From Trichobilharzia szidati (taxonomy: Eukaryota; Platyhelminthes; Trematoda; Strigeidida; Schistosomatidae), in assembly GCA_944472155.2 (NCBI GenBank), contig OX235275.1, forward strand, positions 25,596,865-25,660,864: 64,000 bases of DNA. Direction: 5' to 3'. The notes below the pieces were generated by a model. The model was not told where the DNA came from, did not search any database, and was given only the letters and a program-made list of their open reading frames with translations. A program made the translations under genes and the position numbers. Shown piece after piece: positions 9,590 through 20,559 of this stretch (its first letter is position 1; every line of letters begins with the position of its first letter).

Positions 9590-9850
9590 AAAAAGGAGGA
9601 TGTCAAATCGAGAATCGGGAAGGCGAGAAACACATTCATCAACCTGAAACAAATCTGGAAATCTTCGTCACTCAACTCAGCATCAACAACAAAATGATTC
9701 GGATTTTCAATACAAACGTCAAGTCAGTTCTTCTATACGGATGGATCAGAAACTTGGCGGGTCACAAGGAATATTTCCAACAGCCTGTTGCAGACCTTTA
9801 TCAACAACTGTCTTCGTTCTATATCGTTCTATATACTGCGCAGCTATAGT
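9590..9850 (+). mobile_element. RTE-type LINE C-terminal piece, plus
   Basis: Two overlapping frames give EDVKSRIGKARNTFINLKQI and KMIRIFNTNVKSVLLYG, the conserved segment after the RTE reverse transcriptase, then NISNSLLQTFINNC. It stops at 9850, where a minus-strand RTE piece begins. Confidence 0.8.
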
Positions 9851-9857
9851 ACCGTTA

Positions 9858-10860
9858 TTAATTTTGTGACATTACGGCCGGCCATTAAGCCTCCAATATA
9901 GAGAGGGGGTGGCTGTTGAAAACGGTCTGTAAGCAGCTGGAAAGGATCTCTGCGACGCGTCTGCCACGTTTCTGGTCCACACAGAAGAAATAACTTGACG
10001 TGCATCTTAGAAATCCTAGTCTTGTTTTTCATGTGGACTTGAGAAGATTTCCAAACTAATTTTAGGATGATGAAGGTGTATCTTGCCTATGTGCTTCTCG
10101 TTTTGACACCATCATCCATCCCTCCTGTCGTTGAAATGCTGCTGCTTAGATAAGTGATTGGTGATGGTTCTTGTTGTTGGCTGATTACATTCATCATCTC
10201 CGTTTTCTTTATGTTCACCTGGAGTTCTGTCTTCGATGCCTGCCTGCTTCTTCAAGCACTTTGCTTGTTTTCGCATGCCTGCAAGGATTCGAGTTTGTGT
10301 GTGTGACATTAAACATATATCATCCACATGCGAAATCCAGATCCTATGGAAACTTCTTATCGGTCCAACGTATTCCTGTTGTTTTTTTCGCACTCCCCAT
10401 GCACAGTCTTCCGCATATTCCAATCCACCACATTTAAGAATATCATCGGTAATAAAAGACGTCCCTGTCAAACTCCTGTCTTCACTTTTAATGCTTCGGT
10501 GATTTTGCTGTTATGGATCACCTGACATGTCGCATCATCATATAGCCAGGCAGTTGATCAAGGTTGATAAGGATTCAGGGCACTCTGTATTGTTGAGGTG
10601 GCTTCCAAATTACTTCAAGGTCAAAACACTATCGAAGGCCTTCTCCGAGTCTATGAAGTTGGGGTAGATGGAGTTTTGACTGCCATTCTATGCTCTGTTC
10701 GATGATGATGATGCGTAGAGCTGCGATTTGATTAGCTGATGATTTGCTTTTTCTGAATCTGGCTAGTTCCTCTAGGTGGAGTTCTGTATCAAGTTCATCT
10801 CTAATTCTCTATATATATCTTTGTGTAGTAGATAACGAACTATGCTGGTTGTATACTGTG
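9858..10860 (-). mobile_element. RTE-type LINE reverse-transcriptase remnant, minus
   Basis: From 10810 downwards the minus strand retains the RT fingers and palm in pieces: a region matching ARFRKSKSSANQIAALRII, then STPTSSTRRRPSIVF (the INFIDFEKAFDS area, shifted), YDDATCQVIHNSKITEALKV, KTGVRQGRLLLPMIFLNVV, and YAEDCAW/VDDICLMSHTQ (palm). After 10112 it continues through KTRISKMHVK and LLCGPETWQTRRRDP to 9858. Many frameshifts; clearly dead. It meets the plus piece 9590-9850 tail-to-tail. Confidence 0.75.
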
Positions 10861-11650
10861 ACGTAACACCAACAAATGAGAATCGACTTTACTTCCCATC
10901 TCATGCTTCCCTTTTCTTTCCCTTAACCCAGAAAAAACTATCGGCAATAGGTTATACAGTGCAAAAAGAATATTCGCAAACCTGATAAGGAATAGTCAGA
11001 GGACATCAAAAAAACAATAAAACTATAATAAAGTGCTAAGATATATATTGAAAGTTTTTAAAAATAATGAAAATTAGGTTAATTGATTAAGAAGTAGTTG
11101 AGTAGCAATCATCATTATCATCATCATCATCATCTAAGAGGCAATTATGTGAACATAAAAATGGATATGAAGATGAACTTGAGTAGAACTCCCAACCAAC
11201 TGTAACCGTTATATAAAGATAAGAAAAATGACAAGGCAGATAGAGGAGATTAAATAAAGTACTTCGGATAATTCACAAAAATTATATTTTTCCGTTTTGT
11301 TGAACTAGTGTGAGTACATTTCAGTTTTAGGATAATTAGGTTGAACTTCATAAGTGGAAAGATTTCTTCCAGGTGATTGGGAACTGGTATTCACATATGA
11401 AGGTTTGTAGAGATTTTGACTGACCTAAACATTTCGATTACTACGTTACATTTACATAGTTACCTAAAACTCTTATTTTCGTGGAATATCTTGCCAAAAG
11501 TTGCAAAAAACTATTGCAATTATTTGCCTTTGAAACACTGAATCTTGGACATAATACTTTTGATAAATAATACCTATAACTATCTATGTTCCACTCTGTG
11601 CTTGTTTAACACTAACTAATATCTATAATTGTATATATTGATGGATTTAC
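10861..11650. other. Unassigned 790 bp with an (ATC)n run
   Basis: Contains CATCATTATCATCATCATCA near 11110-11135. No other feature recognised. Confidence 0.35.
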
Positions 11651-12262
11651 ATGTTCAAGTTGGCTCAAGTCAGTGAGTTTATGATTTTGGTATCATTTTG
11701 GTTAATTGTAATTGACTGTGATATAATTATTGTTGCTGTCGCTTGTTACCCTTCTTGTTGTGAATTATTTCCCTGTGCTGGTGTTGTTCTAATTGTTTTA
11801 TTCCTTGTTTTCCTGGTTTTAAGGGGAGCAACTCATAAGGTCGCTTTTCTCTCTAAACTATAATTTGATGTAACAATCCCCTTCTCAGGCGTAAGGCTAG
11901 CAACCCCACCCTGTAAACAAAGCTGCTACAGAAACTTCAGCACGATGAATCTTCTTGCGCCAAAAGAAAAAAGTCTGTGTGAGAACATGGAATGTCCGCA
12001 CCATCTACGAGATTGGCAAAGCTGCCCAGATCGCAAACGAAATGAGAAATTACGGAATTCAAGTACTGGGGATATGTGAAAGCAGATGGAACGGGAATGA
12101 ACTCACCAAATTGTCAACGGGAGAGTCAGTGATCTACTCCAGTCACCCAGAGGATAACCACTCACACACTGAGGGCGTGGCTATCATGATGTCACCAACG
12201 GCAATGATGGCCCTAATGCAATGGGAGGCGATCTCGCACAGGATAATTATCGCCAAATTCTA
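11651..12262 (+). mobile_element. RTE-type LINE 5' end: endonuclease N-terminus
   Basis: The frame from about 11955 encodes RTWNVRTIYEIGKAAQIANE, then YGIQVLGICESRWNG, GESVIYSSHPEDNHSHTEGVA and AMMALMQWEAISHRIIIAKF. These are the first blocks of an APE-type endonuclease of RTE LINEs: N of TWNVRT and E of CESRW are the usual metal-site residues. Such a nuclease nicks the target for reverse transcription. The sequence 11870-11950 is a plausible 5' leader. Homology ends near 12262, where SINE S2 starts, so only about 100 residues survive. Confidence 0.8.
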
Positions 12263-12690
12263 TCAATCAATGAATTTGGGTGCCACCTCCGGGCAATGTC
12301 TTTGTTTTCAAGAGTTGGTTTATAAGGATTAGATTTGTTTATACGAGTCTGACCACGGATTGATATCAGTCAAAAAACCATTGGAAACCCACCAGAGAGT
12401 ACTGAACAGCTGTTTCATCCTAGTTTGGGAATCATCGGCAGTACGCACCCACCGCCAAGGTTAGAACCCAGGACCTTCTGATTACAAGGCAAGCTCGTAT
12501 ACCATTCAGCCACTGGGACCTAACCACCAACGAATGTCGTCGGTGGGAAATCCATCCTCACACTTGACTGACAGGACCTCACTGGTCACGACTTCTTAAT
12601 AGAACTCAAAAAACTCCTATTAGTAGGCACTAGTCGCTAGTGAGCATCAGATTAAATTTCAAGAGTTGATTTGTAGAGATAAGTTTTGAG
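12263..12690 (-). repeat. SINE S2, minus copy with tail at both ends
   Basis: Order on the plus strand: tail (GGATTAGATTTGTTTATACG, 12325-12345), body with ribozyme region (12400-12455) and box B, head (CACTAGTCGCTAGTGAGCAT, about 12630-12648), then a second tail-like piece (TTGATTTGTAGAGATAAG). Tail sequence on both sides of one unit fits insertion from a multimeric RNA. Confidence 0.65.
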
Positions 12691-13076
12691 AAGAACAAGA
12701 AGTTCAGCAAAGATGGTGATCTTTTCTGCGAATTCATTCTCAAGAGCTGTACAATCGCATTTATATAGATAAGTTTACATGGACAGAATTCTTCTTCGTT
12801 TAATTCCACATAGTAACGAAGGTGATAATAATTTTCAACTTGATATGAAAGTTTGAAGGTACGAGTATAGATTACATGGCGCTTAGAGACAAGATTGCCT
12901 AGGATTAGATAACAGTTACAACGTATGCAAAATTAATATTTGATAACTGGAGAAATAATTTTAAAGGCGAATAAAAGGTGATAATTGTGTTCAACTTGAT
13001 ATGAATTACAAGAGGCTTAGAACGAATTACAGCTGTGAACAAAATGAGCATGGAAACAAATTGAGATCAAAATTTT
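12691..13076 (+). repeat. Left arm of ~386-bp inverted repeat around Penelope copy B
   Basis: Near-perfect reverse complement of 13762-14147. Contains CATTCTCAAGAGCTGTACAA, recalling the GCTCTACAAT core of the copy A terminal repeats. Internally it holds imperfect direct subrepeats (AACTTGATATGAAAGTTTGA at about 12838 and a relative at 13078), which continue to about 13245. Confidence 0.85.
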
Positions 13077-13380
13077 CAACTTGAAATGTAAGTTAGGAGG
13101 TGTGAATATAGATTACAAGAGGCATAGAAACCCAAAATTACACAGGATTAGAATATAATTGTAAAATGGTTATTCTAAACGGATTACAAGTGTGATCAGG
13201 AGGAGCATGGGAACAAACTTAAAATAACTGATTTTATAACTGAAAACCAAGGATGAATTGAATGAAGGTAAAGAGAGAAAATTACACACACAGATAACAA
13301 AACAAAAAGACTGAAGGATAAGGGAACATACCGAACTAGGTCCATGGTAGTTGTAAAGGCTGAACTAGTTTCTTTTGAAC

Positions 13381-13743
13381 TCATAGCTCCGGCTTTTCGA
13401 TGCATATGGCAAGAGCTTCCGCAGTACACATAAGTCGGAAGCACACTGTCTTTGGCAGATTTTTGTTTACTTTGTAGATGACTTTAAATGATGAGTCGGT
13501 TGAGATTCTGTGACAGGTATTGACAAGAAGTTCAGTTATTGCTCTACTGATTGAACCAGTGCCTCCTCTTTGCAGCCATGCTGGATGATGTTCTCTAACA
13601 CGTTTTGATAAGACCCGCATACAAAGACCTATGTACCTAGCTTTGCAAGAGCAGGTGAACTGATATATGCACATTGAAGTGGTCATATGCGGAAGTTTAT
13701 CCTTCCCTTTGCTCCTAAGTAGTGGGCCACTAGAGAAAATCAC
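13381..13743 (-). mobile_element. Penelope-like element B: GIY-YIG endonuclease only
   Basis: One open 120-codon frame covers a complete Penelope endonuclease domain: CIYQFTCSCKARYIGLCMRV (GIY-YIG core), LSKRVREHHPAW, the SSFKVIYKVNKNLPKT segment and AEALAICIEKPEL at the end. No reverse transcriptase is present. The normal position for the catalytic Arg after YIG is occupied by L-C-M-R, so the YIG..R spacing looks altered (relatives have YIGRS/YIGRT). The domain sits between two ~386-bp inverted repeats, giving a ~1.46-kb unit that could not move on its own. Confidence 0.85.
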
Positions 13744-13761
13744 TCTTAGAGTAGCTGCCGG

Positions 13762-14147
13762 AAAATTTTGATCTCAATTTGTTTCCATGCTCATTTTGTT
13801 CACACCTGTAATTCGTTCTAAGCCTCTTGTAATTCATATCAAGTTGAACACAATTATCACCTTTTATTCGCCTTTAAAATTATTTCTCCAGTTATCAAAT
13901 ATTAATTTTGCAAACGTTGTAACTGTTATCTAATCCTAGGCAATCTTGTCTCTAAGCGCCATGTAATCTATACTCGTACCTTCAAACTTTCATATCAAGT
14001 TGAAAATTATTATCACCTTCGTTACTATGTGGAATTAAACGAAGAAGAATTCTGTCCATGTAAACTTATCTATATAAATGCGATTGTACAGCTCTTGAGA
14101 ATGAATTCGCAGAAAAGATCACCATCTTTGCTGAACTTCTTGTTCGT
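13762..14147 (-). repeat. Right arm of inverted repeat around Penelope copy B
   Basis: Mirror image of 12691-13076, equal in length within the precision of reading by eye and with only scattered differences. Penelope elements are known to carry terminal repeats in direct or inverted orientation, so this is read as an inverted pseudo-LTR. Confidence 0.85.
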
Positions 14148-14164
14148 CTCAATCTAATGTTCCA

Positions 14165-14420
14165 ATGGTTATTTTCCACGATTTGAATAAATGCAAGGAT
14201 AAGTTTTGTTTTTACGAGTTTGACCAGAGGGTGCTCACTGCCGACAATTCTCAAGATAGGATAAAACAGCTGTTCAATACTCCCTGGTGGGTTTCCAATG
14301 GTTCTAAAATGATATTCATCCATGGTCAATCTTGTACAAACATTGTGTCTGTCCTGACATTTAGTTATGAAGCTTCCGTTAAATCAAACCTTTACAAACT
14401 AAGATTTGAAAAGTAATCAC
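14165..14420 (+). repeat. SINE S2 fragments, plus
   Basis: 14235-14310 has the S2 ribozyme remnant and following part (CACTGCCGACAATTCTCAAG, ATAAAACAGCTGTTC, ACTCCCTGGTGGGTTTCCAA). About 14385-14440 is a tail followed by a new head (ACATGCTCACTAGTCACT). Confidence 0.5.
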
Positions 14421-14769
14421 ATGCTCACTAGTCACTGAACTAAGGATGTTGTTCCCTGGATATCTAGTGGGACTTCTTGATCAGGGAGGTTTACAAAGTT
14501 AGGGGTGAATTTAAATTCTCATTGAAAGCCGGGGCTTCAAATAGCGATTCCTTCTCAGTAGCCGACAGATTGAACTTGAAATCAAGCAAATCTCTACAGA
14601 AAGACGCTTGACAATTAATCAGAAATTAATTTATATGATAACGCGAAAGTAACTAACGAATTCATTCCATCTATCTACTCAAAAAGGGATAAGGTGAAAA
14701 ATACTGAAATGTAAACATCTTAAGCGACAGAAAGACAATTGAGAGAAAAAAAAACAATTTTGCATGTCA
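14421..14769. other. Unassigned 350 bp
   Basis: No coding frame, RNA gene or known repeat seen. Confidence 0.3.
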
Positions 14770-15010
14770 AGTCATTGTTGAATATGTGAAATACTCATTA
14801 GATGTTTTCTGTTTCGTGCTAGCTTAATATTGTGCATTGTTGAATAATTATGAAAGTTATAAGTTCTCCTTATTCTCTAGGGGTATATCAACGAATAGTA
14901 TCACTGCTGTCTTTGTAAATACTTCACTAACAGAAGAAGAATCACAGAAACGATTCACTACTTCTCGACTTCAAGTAGTGACACAGCTTCTAACCATTCT
15001 TAATTATAAC
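14770..15010 (+). repeat. Unnamed repeat X, copy 1
   Basis: Shares TCATTGTTGAATATGTGAAA, CTCTAGGGGTATA and AGTAGTGACACAGCTTCTAA with 24710-25000 (minus) and partly with 17140-17350 and 17670-17890. Looks like a terminal repeat or UTR of an unidentified element. Confidence 0.5.
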
Positions 15011-15059
15011 ACGACTAGATTGTATTCATTCAAATGAAACGATACAATGACAGTGGTTA

Positions 15060-16310
15060 CATAATTAATCATCAACCTGGATAGGTGGGAAAACATAGCG
15101 ATTGAAACGTTCAGCTTCATCCGATAAGGATGGTGGAGGTATGTAGATGATACATTCACTGTACTTAGAACACAGGATATAGATAGATTTTTCGAACACA
15201 TTATTTCAAAGGTGGAGGCAATTCAATTCACTTATCAATCGGGTAGTCAGAAAGGGGAACTTCAAATTTTGGATTGTAGCTTAAAAAGGAAAGACGATGG
15301 GCAGTTGAACACACTAGTGTGTTTACAAGAAACCCACAAATTCAAACAGATATTTGAACTTCCGATCATTCTATTCTATATAAGTGAAAATAGGATTCGT
15401 GAAATGTTTAAGTGATAGATCACAAAAACTAAGTAGTACCAATGAAAGTCTAAGACAGGAAGTGAGGCATATGTGAGAAGCTTTGAAACTTAATAACTAC
15501 CCTGATAAATTATTCAGAAAGTATGTAGGGAAATAATAAATAATAATAAAATAAATAATGACAGTAGTGATAGTGATGATAATAATAATTGTAGCATTAA
15601 TGACGACACGCGTGTCAAACATGAGCAAGATAATGACAACACCAACAGTAAGGAATGTAAATCATCAGTAGTAATTCCATACAAGGAAGGAAAGCAGAAT
15701 TGTTAACAAGGAAGGAAAAATTGGCTGGCATTCATACCCATAAACTCAATTACAATTCCTCTTTCGGTTAAAGGATCAATCTTGTGGAGCCAATAAAACA
15801 AAATAATTTAGTTTATCTTATACCCTGCTTGAAAGATTGTCATGTCATATACATAGGTCAGACCAACCGAACATAAAAACGTAGCAAAATCTAGAATGGT
15901 TGACCCGAATAAGATAAGAAATCTGGAAAATAGTTCAGCTATAGAACTACACCACATGCAATTACACACAACCACACAACAGGATGGGATAAGATGACAG
16001 TTCTAAAATCTAATGTTACAGGATGGAGGTGGAGATTGTTAACAGAACCTTTGTTTATAGAATCAACTGCGAACAAGTGTAATAGGAAAGACTCAACACC
16101 TGTCCCAGATATTTGGAAAATTCTACTAGCCCAATGACGACAAACAGGAGAGAGCAACGAAAACTATAAAACTCAAGTTTCGAAGTCAGGTGATTATAAT
16201 TGGTGATATGATAATGAACAATACATTTTGTTCCAAACGTCATCCAGGAAATACTAATAGTGTTTCACTGTGTGATACATCTAATGAACAAACTAATTTC
16301 GAATCATCAA
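15060..16310 (+). mobile_element. Penelope-like element C (D-type), decayed
   Basis: Broken frames in order: RYVDDTFTVLRTQDIDRFFE (catalytic RT box, 15137-15200), a QFTYQSGSQKGELQILDCSL segment with the frame 15212-15415, the linker EALKLNNYPDKLFRKYVG (about 15478-15530), an Asn/Asp-coding AAT/GAT tract (15535-15600), VVIPYKEG, NLVYLIPCLKDCHVIYIGQT (GIY-YIG, 15808-15868), then a non-coding terminal repeat to about 16310 shared with 54645-54776 and 31043-31200. Multiple stops and deletions. Closest to 31043-33300 and 53860-54776. Confidence 0.8.
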
Positions 16311-16429
16311 CTTTACTGGTCTCTAGGAAAAATCCAGTAACATGCGTCTAGTGAATGTCACCTTCACTTAGTTAAAATATATTCAAAATGTGTTGCAAAG
16401 ACAAGTCATTGAGCTTTTTGAGTAATGGA

Positions 16430-16625
16430 GTTTGTTCATCACTGAGATGAAGGCTGAGAAACATGGCATCATTTGTCCGTGACATGAGGACTCGAACCTT
16501 TGGAGCGAGAGAGGAAGAGAAGTATTGTTTCCTTTGAGATTGCAAATACCTCTTCAGGACAAGTGCCAACCATGACAAAACCTAGTTGCAGAGCTTCCTG
16601 CCTGTGGCCTCCAGCCACTTATTAT
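16430..16625 (+). repeat. SINE S3, plus copy (decayed)
   Basis: Head remnant with GAGGACTCGAACCTTTGG (box B), then TGAGATTGCAAATACC, AAGTGCCAACCATGACAAAA and AGCTTCCTGCC. The hammerhead core is destroyed. Confidence 0.5.
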
Positions 16626-16654
16626 GAATGATTAAATAATCAGAAGTTCCATAT

Positions 16655-16910
16655 TTCATCACGCATTGATATCAACCGGAGACCTATTGAAAATCAGAGG
16701 ATACCGAGAGTCTTCAGCAATACACAGCCATGAGCCCACCGGTGATCGAACCCAGGATTTTAAGATTACAAGGCGAGATGTCTGACTATTCAGCTACTGA
16801 GACAAAATCCAGCGGTTCATCACTGATATCACTCAATGACCAAACTTCAAACCTATCGAATCTATACAAACTAACATTCGAATATCAACCGCATACCTAC
16901 TGTCTACTGA
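16655..16910 (-). repeat. SINE S2, minus copy
   Basis: Outer part CACGCATTGATATCAACCGG, box B as reverse complement near 16740, and a shortened ribozyme region. Diverged. Confidence 0.5.
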
Positions 16911-17139
16911 CTTTAGGATGAAGTTGCACGGCGCTCTGAAGGGCATCATCATGTTGCGTGTGAAGACAGGTACTAACACATGATATTGGCTGTCGATGGC
17001 TGGACCACTGGATTCTGTCTAAATAGCTCAATAGGCGCACTTCTAAGCTAATGGTAGACATTTAATCAAAAATAAGTGAAGATTAGCCCTCAGGAGAAAC
17101 CAATGAAATTATCACACTCAAACAAAAAAGTGGGAATAA
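16911..17139. other. Unassigned
   Basis: Possible tRNA-like A box at 17025-17040 (TAGCTCAATAGG); otherwise nothing recognised. Confidence 0.25.
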
Positions 17140-17890
17140 TTTGTTCATAATTATCTCTTGTTGAAGGTGTGAAATGCTTATTAATAAATAGTTCTCTTCT
17201 ATTAACCAAATATTCTAGATTTTCGCATAATGAAGGCTGGTTAATTTTGTCATTCTCTGGAAATACAGTAACAACTACTGCCTCTATTATCTATGTGTAT
17301 AATTCATAAATATCAGTAGAATCATGTAAGCTATTCAGTAGGGCTTCAGAAGAAGATCCCCGTTGTATTCTATTGTCTGATGTCTTTGTTGGCTATATCC
17401 ACAATCATCCCTCAACATATGATCTCCCCGACATCAATTTCGGCCGTCCAGCTCCACACGTCTTCTGCTTTCGGGTTCCAATTGAGTACTTACCTGGTGT
17501 ATGATGCCACACAACAGCAACACCACCATATGTTCAACCCCTGCATCTGCATTACCGAAGCATCCATAGGTTAGTGGCGGGTTCACTGTCTCTCAAAGAT
17601 TCTCGTATCTCAAATGTCCTTTCTGGTTGCCTGACTGTCCAATTTTCCTCATCCAGCCAGAGAAGCAAGCCACTGATGAAGCTTTATTCATTAGTGAACG
17701 TGCGAAATATCTGTTTTAAATTTTCCGTTTTCCTGCTGACTATATATTCTCTAATGCCTCATAATTAAGCGTGATGAATTTTGTTATTCCCTAGGGATAT
17801 GCAAACAACTACTCTGTATACACACGTAAATACTTCAAAAAATATAAGTAGAATCATGCTAGCTATTCAGTTCATGTTGTGTTTAAGTAG
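17140..17890 (+). repeat. Repeat X, two partial copies flanking a 300-bp spacer
   Basis: 17140-17350 and 17670-17890 are related in direct orientation: AGTAGAATCATGTAAGCTAT against AGTAGAATCATGCTAGCTAT, plus the shared GTGAAATGCTTATT / GCGAAATATCTGTT start. The spacer 17360-17660 has GC-richer stretches but no frame I can name. This could be a small element between two direct terminal repeats. Confidence 0.45.
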
Positions 17891-18024
17891 CTTCAAATCC
17901 TCCCTAATTATTATAAGACGATTTGCCTCACAAGAATAACTATTATCATTATCAACTGTACTGGGTTGTTATTCTGAAAAATAACAAACGAGTGTGATGC
18001 AGTTGATCAATGTAGGTTTGAATT

Positions 18025-18335
18025 AGCAATTGTCGCTCCCTGTATCATCAGTATTATTCTTCCCCCCTTGGATTTCGAGTCTAACACAGAAGTTCAGCAG
18101 TATATCCCTAATTGTATCCTATCCTCTGTCGTCATTAGTTAGGTGCTTCCATGATTGTGTTCACAAGCCTTCATTTGCTTTCCCCTCCTCCACGTTAGCC
18201 CTCGCTGCCGAACTCATCAATCATTTCCTTCTCTGGTCCCGCTCGAGGGTCTACCTGAAGTGCTATGTCACTCAACAGTCGAATTTAGCCATCTATATTT
18301 TCTTCTGCGTATTTACTAGACAAAAGAATGCTGAA
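18025..18335 (-). mobile_element. RTE-type LINE tail, minus, decayed
   Basis: Minus strand retains KYAEENIDG-like sequence followed by LTWRRGKANEGL*TQSWKHL, the position of VTWRRSCEEEMKTCGQTWSQ in better copies. Stops throughout. Confidence 0.45.
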
Positions 18336-18384
18336 TAAAGAAAGAACAACAGCTTTTTGCAAGATTGTTCAAAATTGTCAATAT

Positions 18385-18490
18385 TCAAAAGAGTTCAGTT
18401 CTCTTCAAGTTTGCTGAAGCCATCTCCATCAGGCACCTGAAACCTGATTTTATGCGTTCGCAAAGAAGCAGTTATCAGTCTTCCTTTACC
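18385..18490 (+). mobile_element. Penelope endonuclease C-terminal scrap
   Basis: Encodes LLKFAEAISIRHLKPDFM, equivalent to LLRFAEAIAIKRFRPNLC at the C-terminus of the best-preserved Penelope copy (35312-37687). Confidence 0.6.
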
Positions 18491-18539
18491 CTGGTTACTG
18501 GATATTTTCACCTCTTTTTCACCTGATTATGCAGTTTCG

Positions 18540-19740
18540 AAAGTTTCCATTGTTTATGATGACTATTTTTCGGCATAATCCGGTCACCCTCAAGTGGTGG
18601 GTTAATAAAGATAGCTTTCTTTGGTTAAGAAGCTGTCCTTTCTAGATGTGTTCTATCCTTTATGTGTCAACTAATAAAGTTTTATGGATGACCATTAGCT
18701 AATAAAATTGAATGTATATATCGAAGCTCATCCATCGCTGTGTCACTCGTGAATATTTTTGGGCCCTTGAGAACAAACATTTCACTAGGGAATGTTTATA
18801 CTGGATAGGAACAAAACTGGTAAAATGAAGATATTGTCCACTCCATGTCTGTTTACGAAAAATAGATCGCTGAATCGTTCCACCATCTCTCCTGGTCACT
18901 GTAATATAGAGAAAACCGAGTTTGCTATTCGATTCGAGTTAGGAAGTCACTCGGATATTTGGATGAATATGATTAAATAGGGTTATAAACAGCTTCCGTA
19001 CCAAAGAAAGCTATCTTTATTAACCTACCATTCAAGGGTGACCAGATTATGCAGTTGACAGCTAGCTCAAAGACTTCAGTCAGCCAACAAACGCACATTC
19101 TACGCAACATCTCTTTTTCTCACATCCCGAACATTTTCGATCCATGTACCTACTTACAATTAAAGGACGAAATTCTGTGAACTCTACTTCAAACTGTATC
19201 TACTAGTTCACCTGCAGCTGCGCTGACACCTATATAGGTAGAACCAATAGAATGTTCCAATGTCGTCGAAAAGAACATGTTTCAAAATGGCTACTAAATC
19301 ACATAGAAAATCCCAATGCCAGTAATCTGAATAGAAATCCAGCATCATCTATTGCAAAACACTCATTAATGTCAGGTCACAAAATCAATATTAATGACTG
19401 CTCCACATAACTCTAATTCAAGGTTGGTTTTTGAAGGTGATGGAAGCACTTTGGATTAATCACATACAGCCTTAACTATGTGTACAAAAAACAGTAGACT
19501 TTAACCTTCGCCTACCATGGACTGACTTCGTGACCTATTTAAATATGATTGGTCATTAGTATGTACTTTTGGTTTATATATGTGAGTAATTGTCATGATC
19601 TTTATTTTATTATTAACCATGTTAGTTGTAAAGCGGTTGCAAAGAAACTACGAAATGATATCATCTCGCGAAATTTGTCTTCTTAATGCCTCATTCAAAT
19701 TTATCAAAAGAACTAATTGTTTTAATTTGGTTGATTTTTG
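18540..19740. mobile_element. Penelope-like element G with inverted 5' part
   Basis: Two pieces of one subfamily meet head-to-head at about 18984. Left (minus, 18980-18540): HIHPNI, the thumb-like DGGTIQRSIFRKQTWSGQ and the KKAIFINP linker. Right (plus, 18985-19690): starts at TASVPKKAIFINLPFKGD, runs through a damaged GIY-YIG domain (near 19160-19420) and a 3' non-coding part shared with 41310-41580. The left piece is the portion immediately upstream of the right piece, inverted, with a short overlap. From 19690 a second antisense RT scrap (INLNEA-like) begins. Closest relative is 41310-42590. Confidence 0.75.
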
Positions 19741-20360
19741 TTTAAAAATGAACTCTGGGCAAGTATGTTAAAATTGTTGCTGAAGATATATTCAATAATA
19801 ACTTTGGCTTGTAAGCAGATGAGCTGATTTGAAGGCAACGAAATAAGCGATGTGATGGTATCATTTTATTCCGCACAAATCACTGTTGTTCTTGCTTTAT
19901 TCAAATTCATTAAGGGGAATATATGTTTGAAAAGAATGTTGACTAGTTGGCTGTTTACCAGAGTTCCCATTTGCTTAACAATGCTTGCGGGCTTCACTGC
20001 CATCCAGTCTTGAGTATCCAGCCAGAGAAGCCAATTGGTGATCACGGTTTGCGGTCTTTTGAAAAATATTCTCTTGGTAACATACGGGCTAAGTCCCTGA
20101 AGTACATTATACAAACGAAGGAGTTTGAAGTGTTTCCATTTTATGAATTAAAAGTTTGTCTAAAAAAATTCACCAAAATCATTCTCTTTATTTCATTTTC
20201 TAACACTTATAATATAAAACAAATAATTCCTTTTATGAATTTAGATAAATCCATAAGAAGACGTGATTTGTCTGAATCGTGTACTCCTGTATTTGCGCAA
20301 CACATTTCGAACAATCTGATCACACAAGGACTTGTCATGGGAATATATATGAAATTAATA
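19741..20360. other. Unassigned, with a hammerhead-like Penelope end at 19808-19868
   Basis: 19815-19868 has GCTGATTTGAAGGCAACG, GAAATAAGCGATGTG and GGTATCATTTTATTC, resembling the 3'-terminal motif at 24613-24668. A related string is at 44995-45055. The core is damaged. The rest is unassigned. Confidence 0.35.
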
Positions 20361-20364
20361 AAGA

Positions 20365-20515
20365 GGTAAGAGGTGAGAAAATAGACTACTGAGGTCAAGT
20401 TAAAAGGCCTGCATAGTGAAGTTCAAAATAGCAATGAAGATCACTAAACAAAATAAATGACGTAATAGAACATGTACCCTGCCTGGTATCAAAACAGAGT
20501 TTATTAAGGAAGGTG
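20365..20515. repeat. Penelope-associated terminal repeat, copy 1
   Basis: GGTGAGAAAATAGACT, GAGGTCAAGTTAAAAGG, AATGAAGATCACTAAAC and GTATCAAAACAGAGTTTA occur in the same order at 38425-38575. It adjoins the minus-strand Penelope scrap 20560-20800. Confidence 0.6.
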
Positions 20516-20559
20516 ATTTATTGTGATGACGCATTGTTGATTTGAACGCATAAAGGTGG

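Noticed and set aside
11108..11136. CRISPR-like or regulatory repeat array
   Set aside because: A simple ATC microsatellite; no spaced repeats of CRISPR type anywhere in the window.
11651..11863. Small membrane protein (70 residues, Val/Ile/Cys-rich)
   Set aside because: Lies just upstream of the RTE endonuclease start in T-rich leader-like DNA; no support beyond composition.
12691..14147. DNA transposon with terminal inverted repeats
   Set aside because: The enclosed protein is a Penelope GIY-YIG nuclease and no transposase or TA-type target duplication is evident; inverted pseudo-LTRs explain it better.
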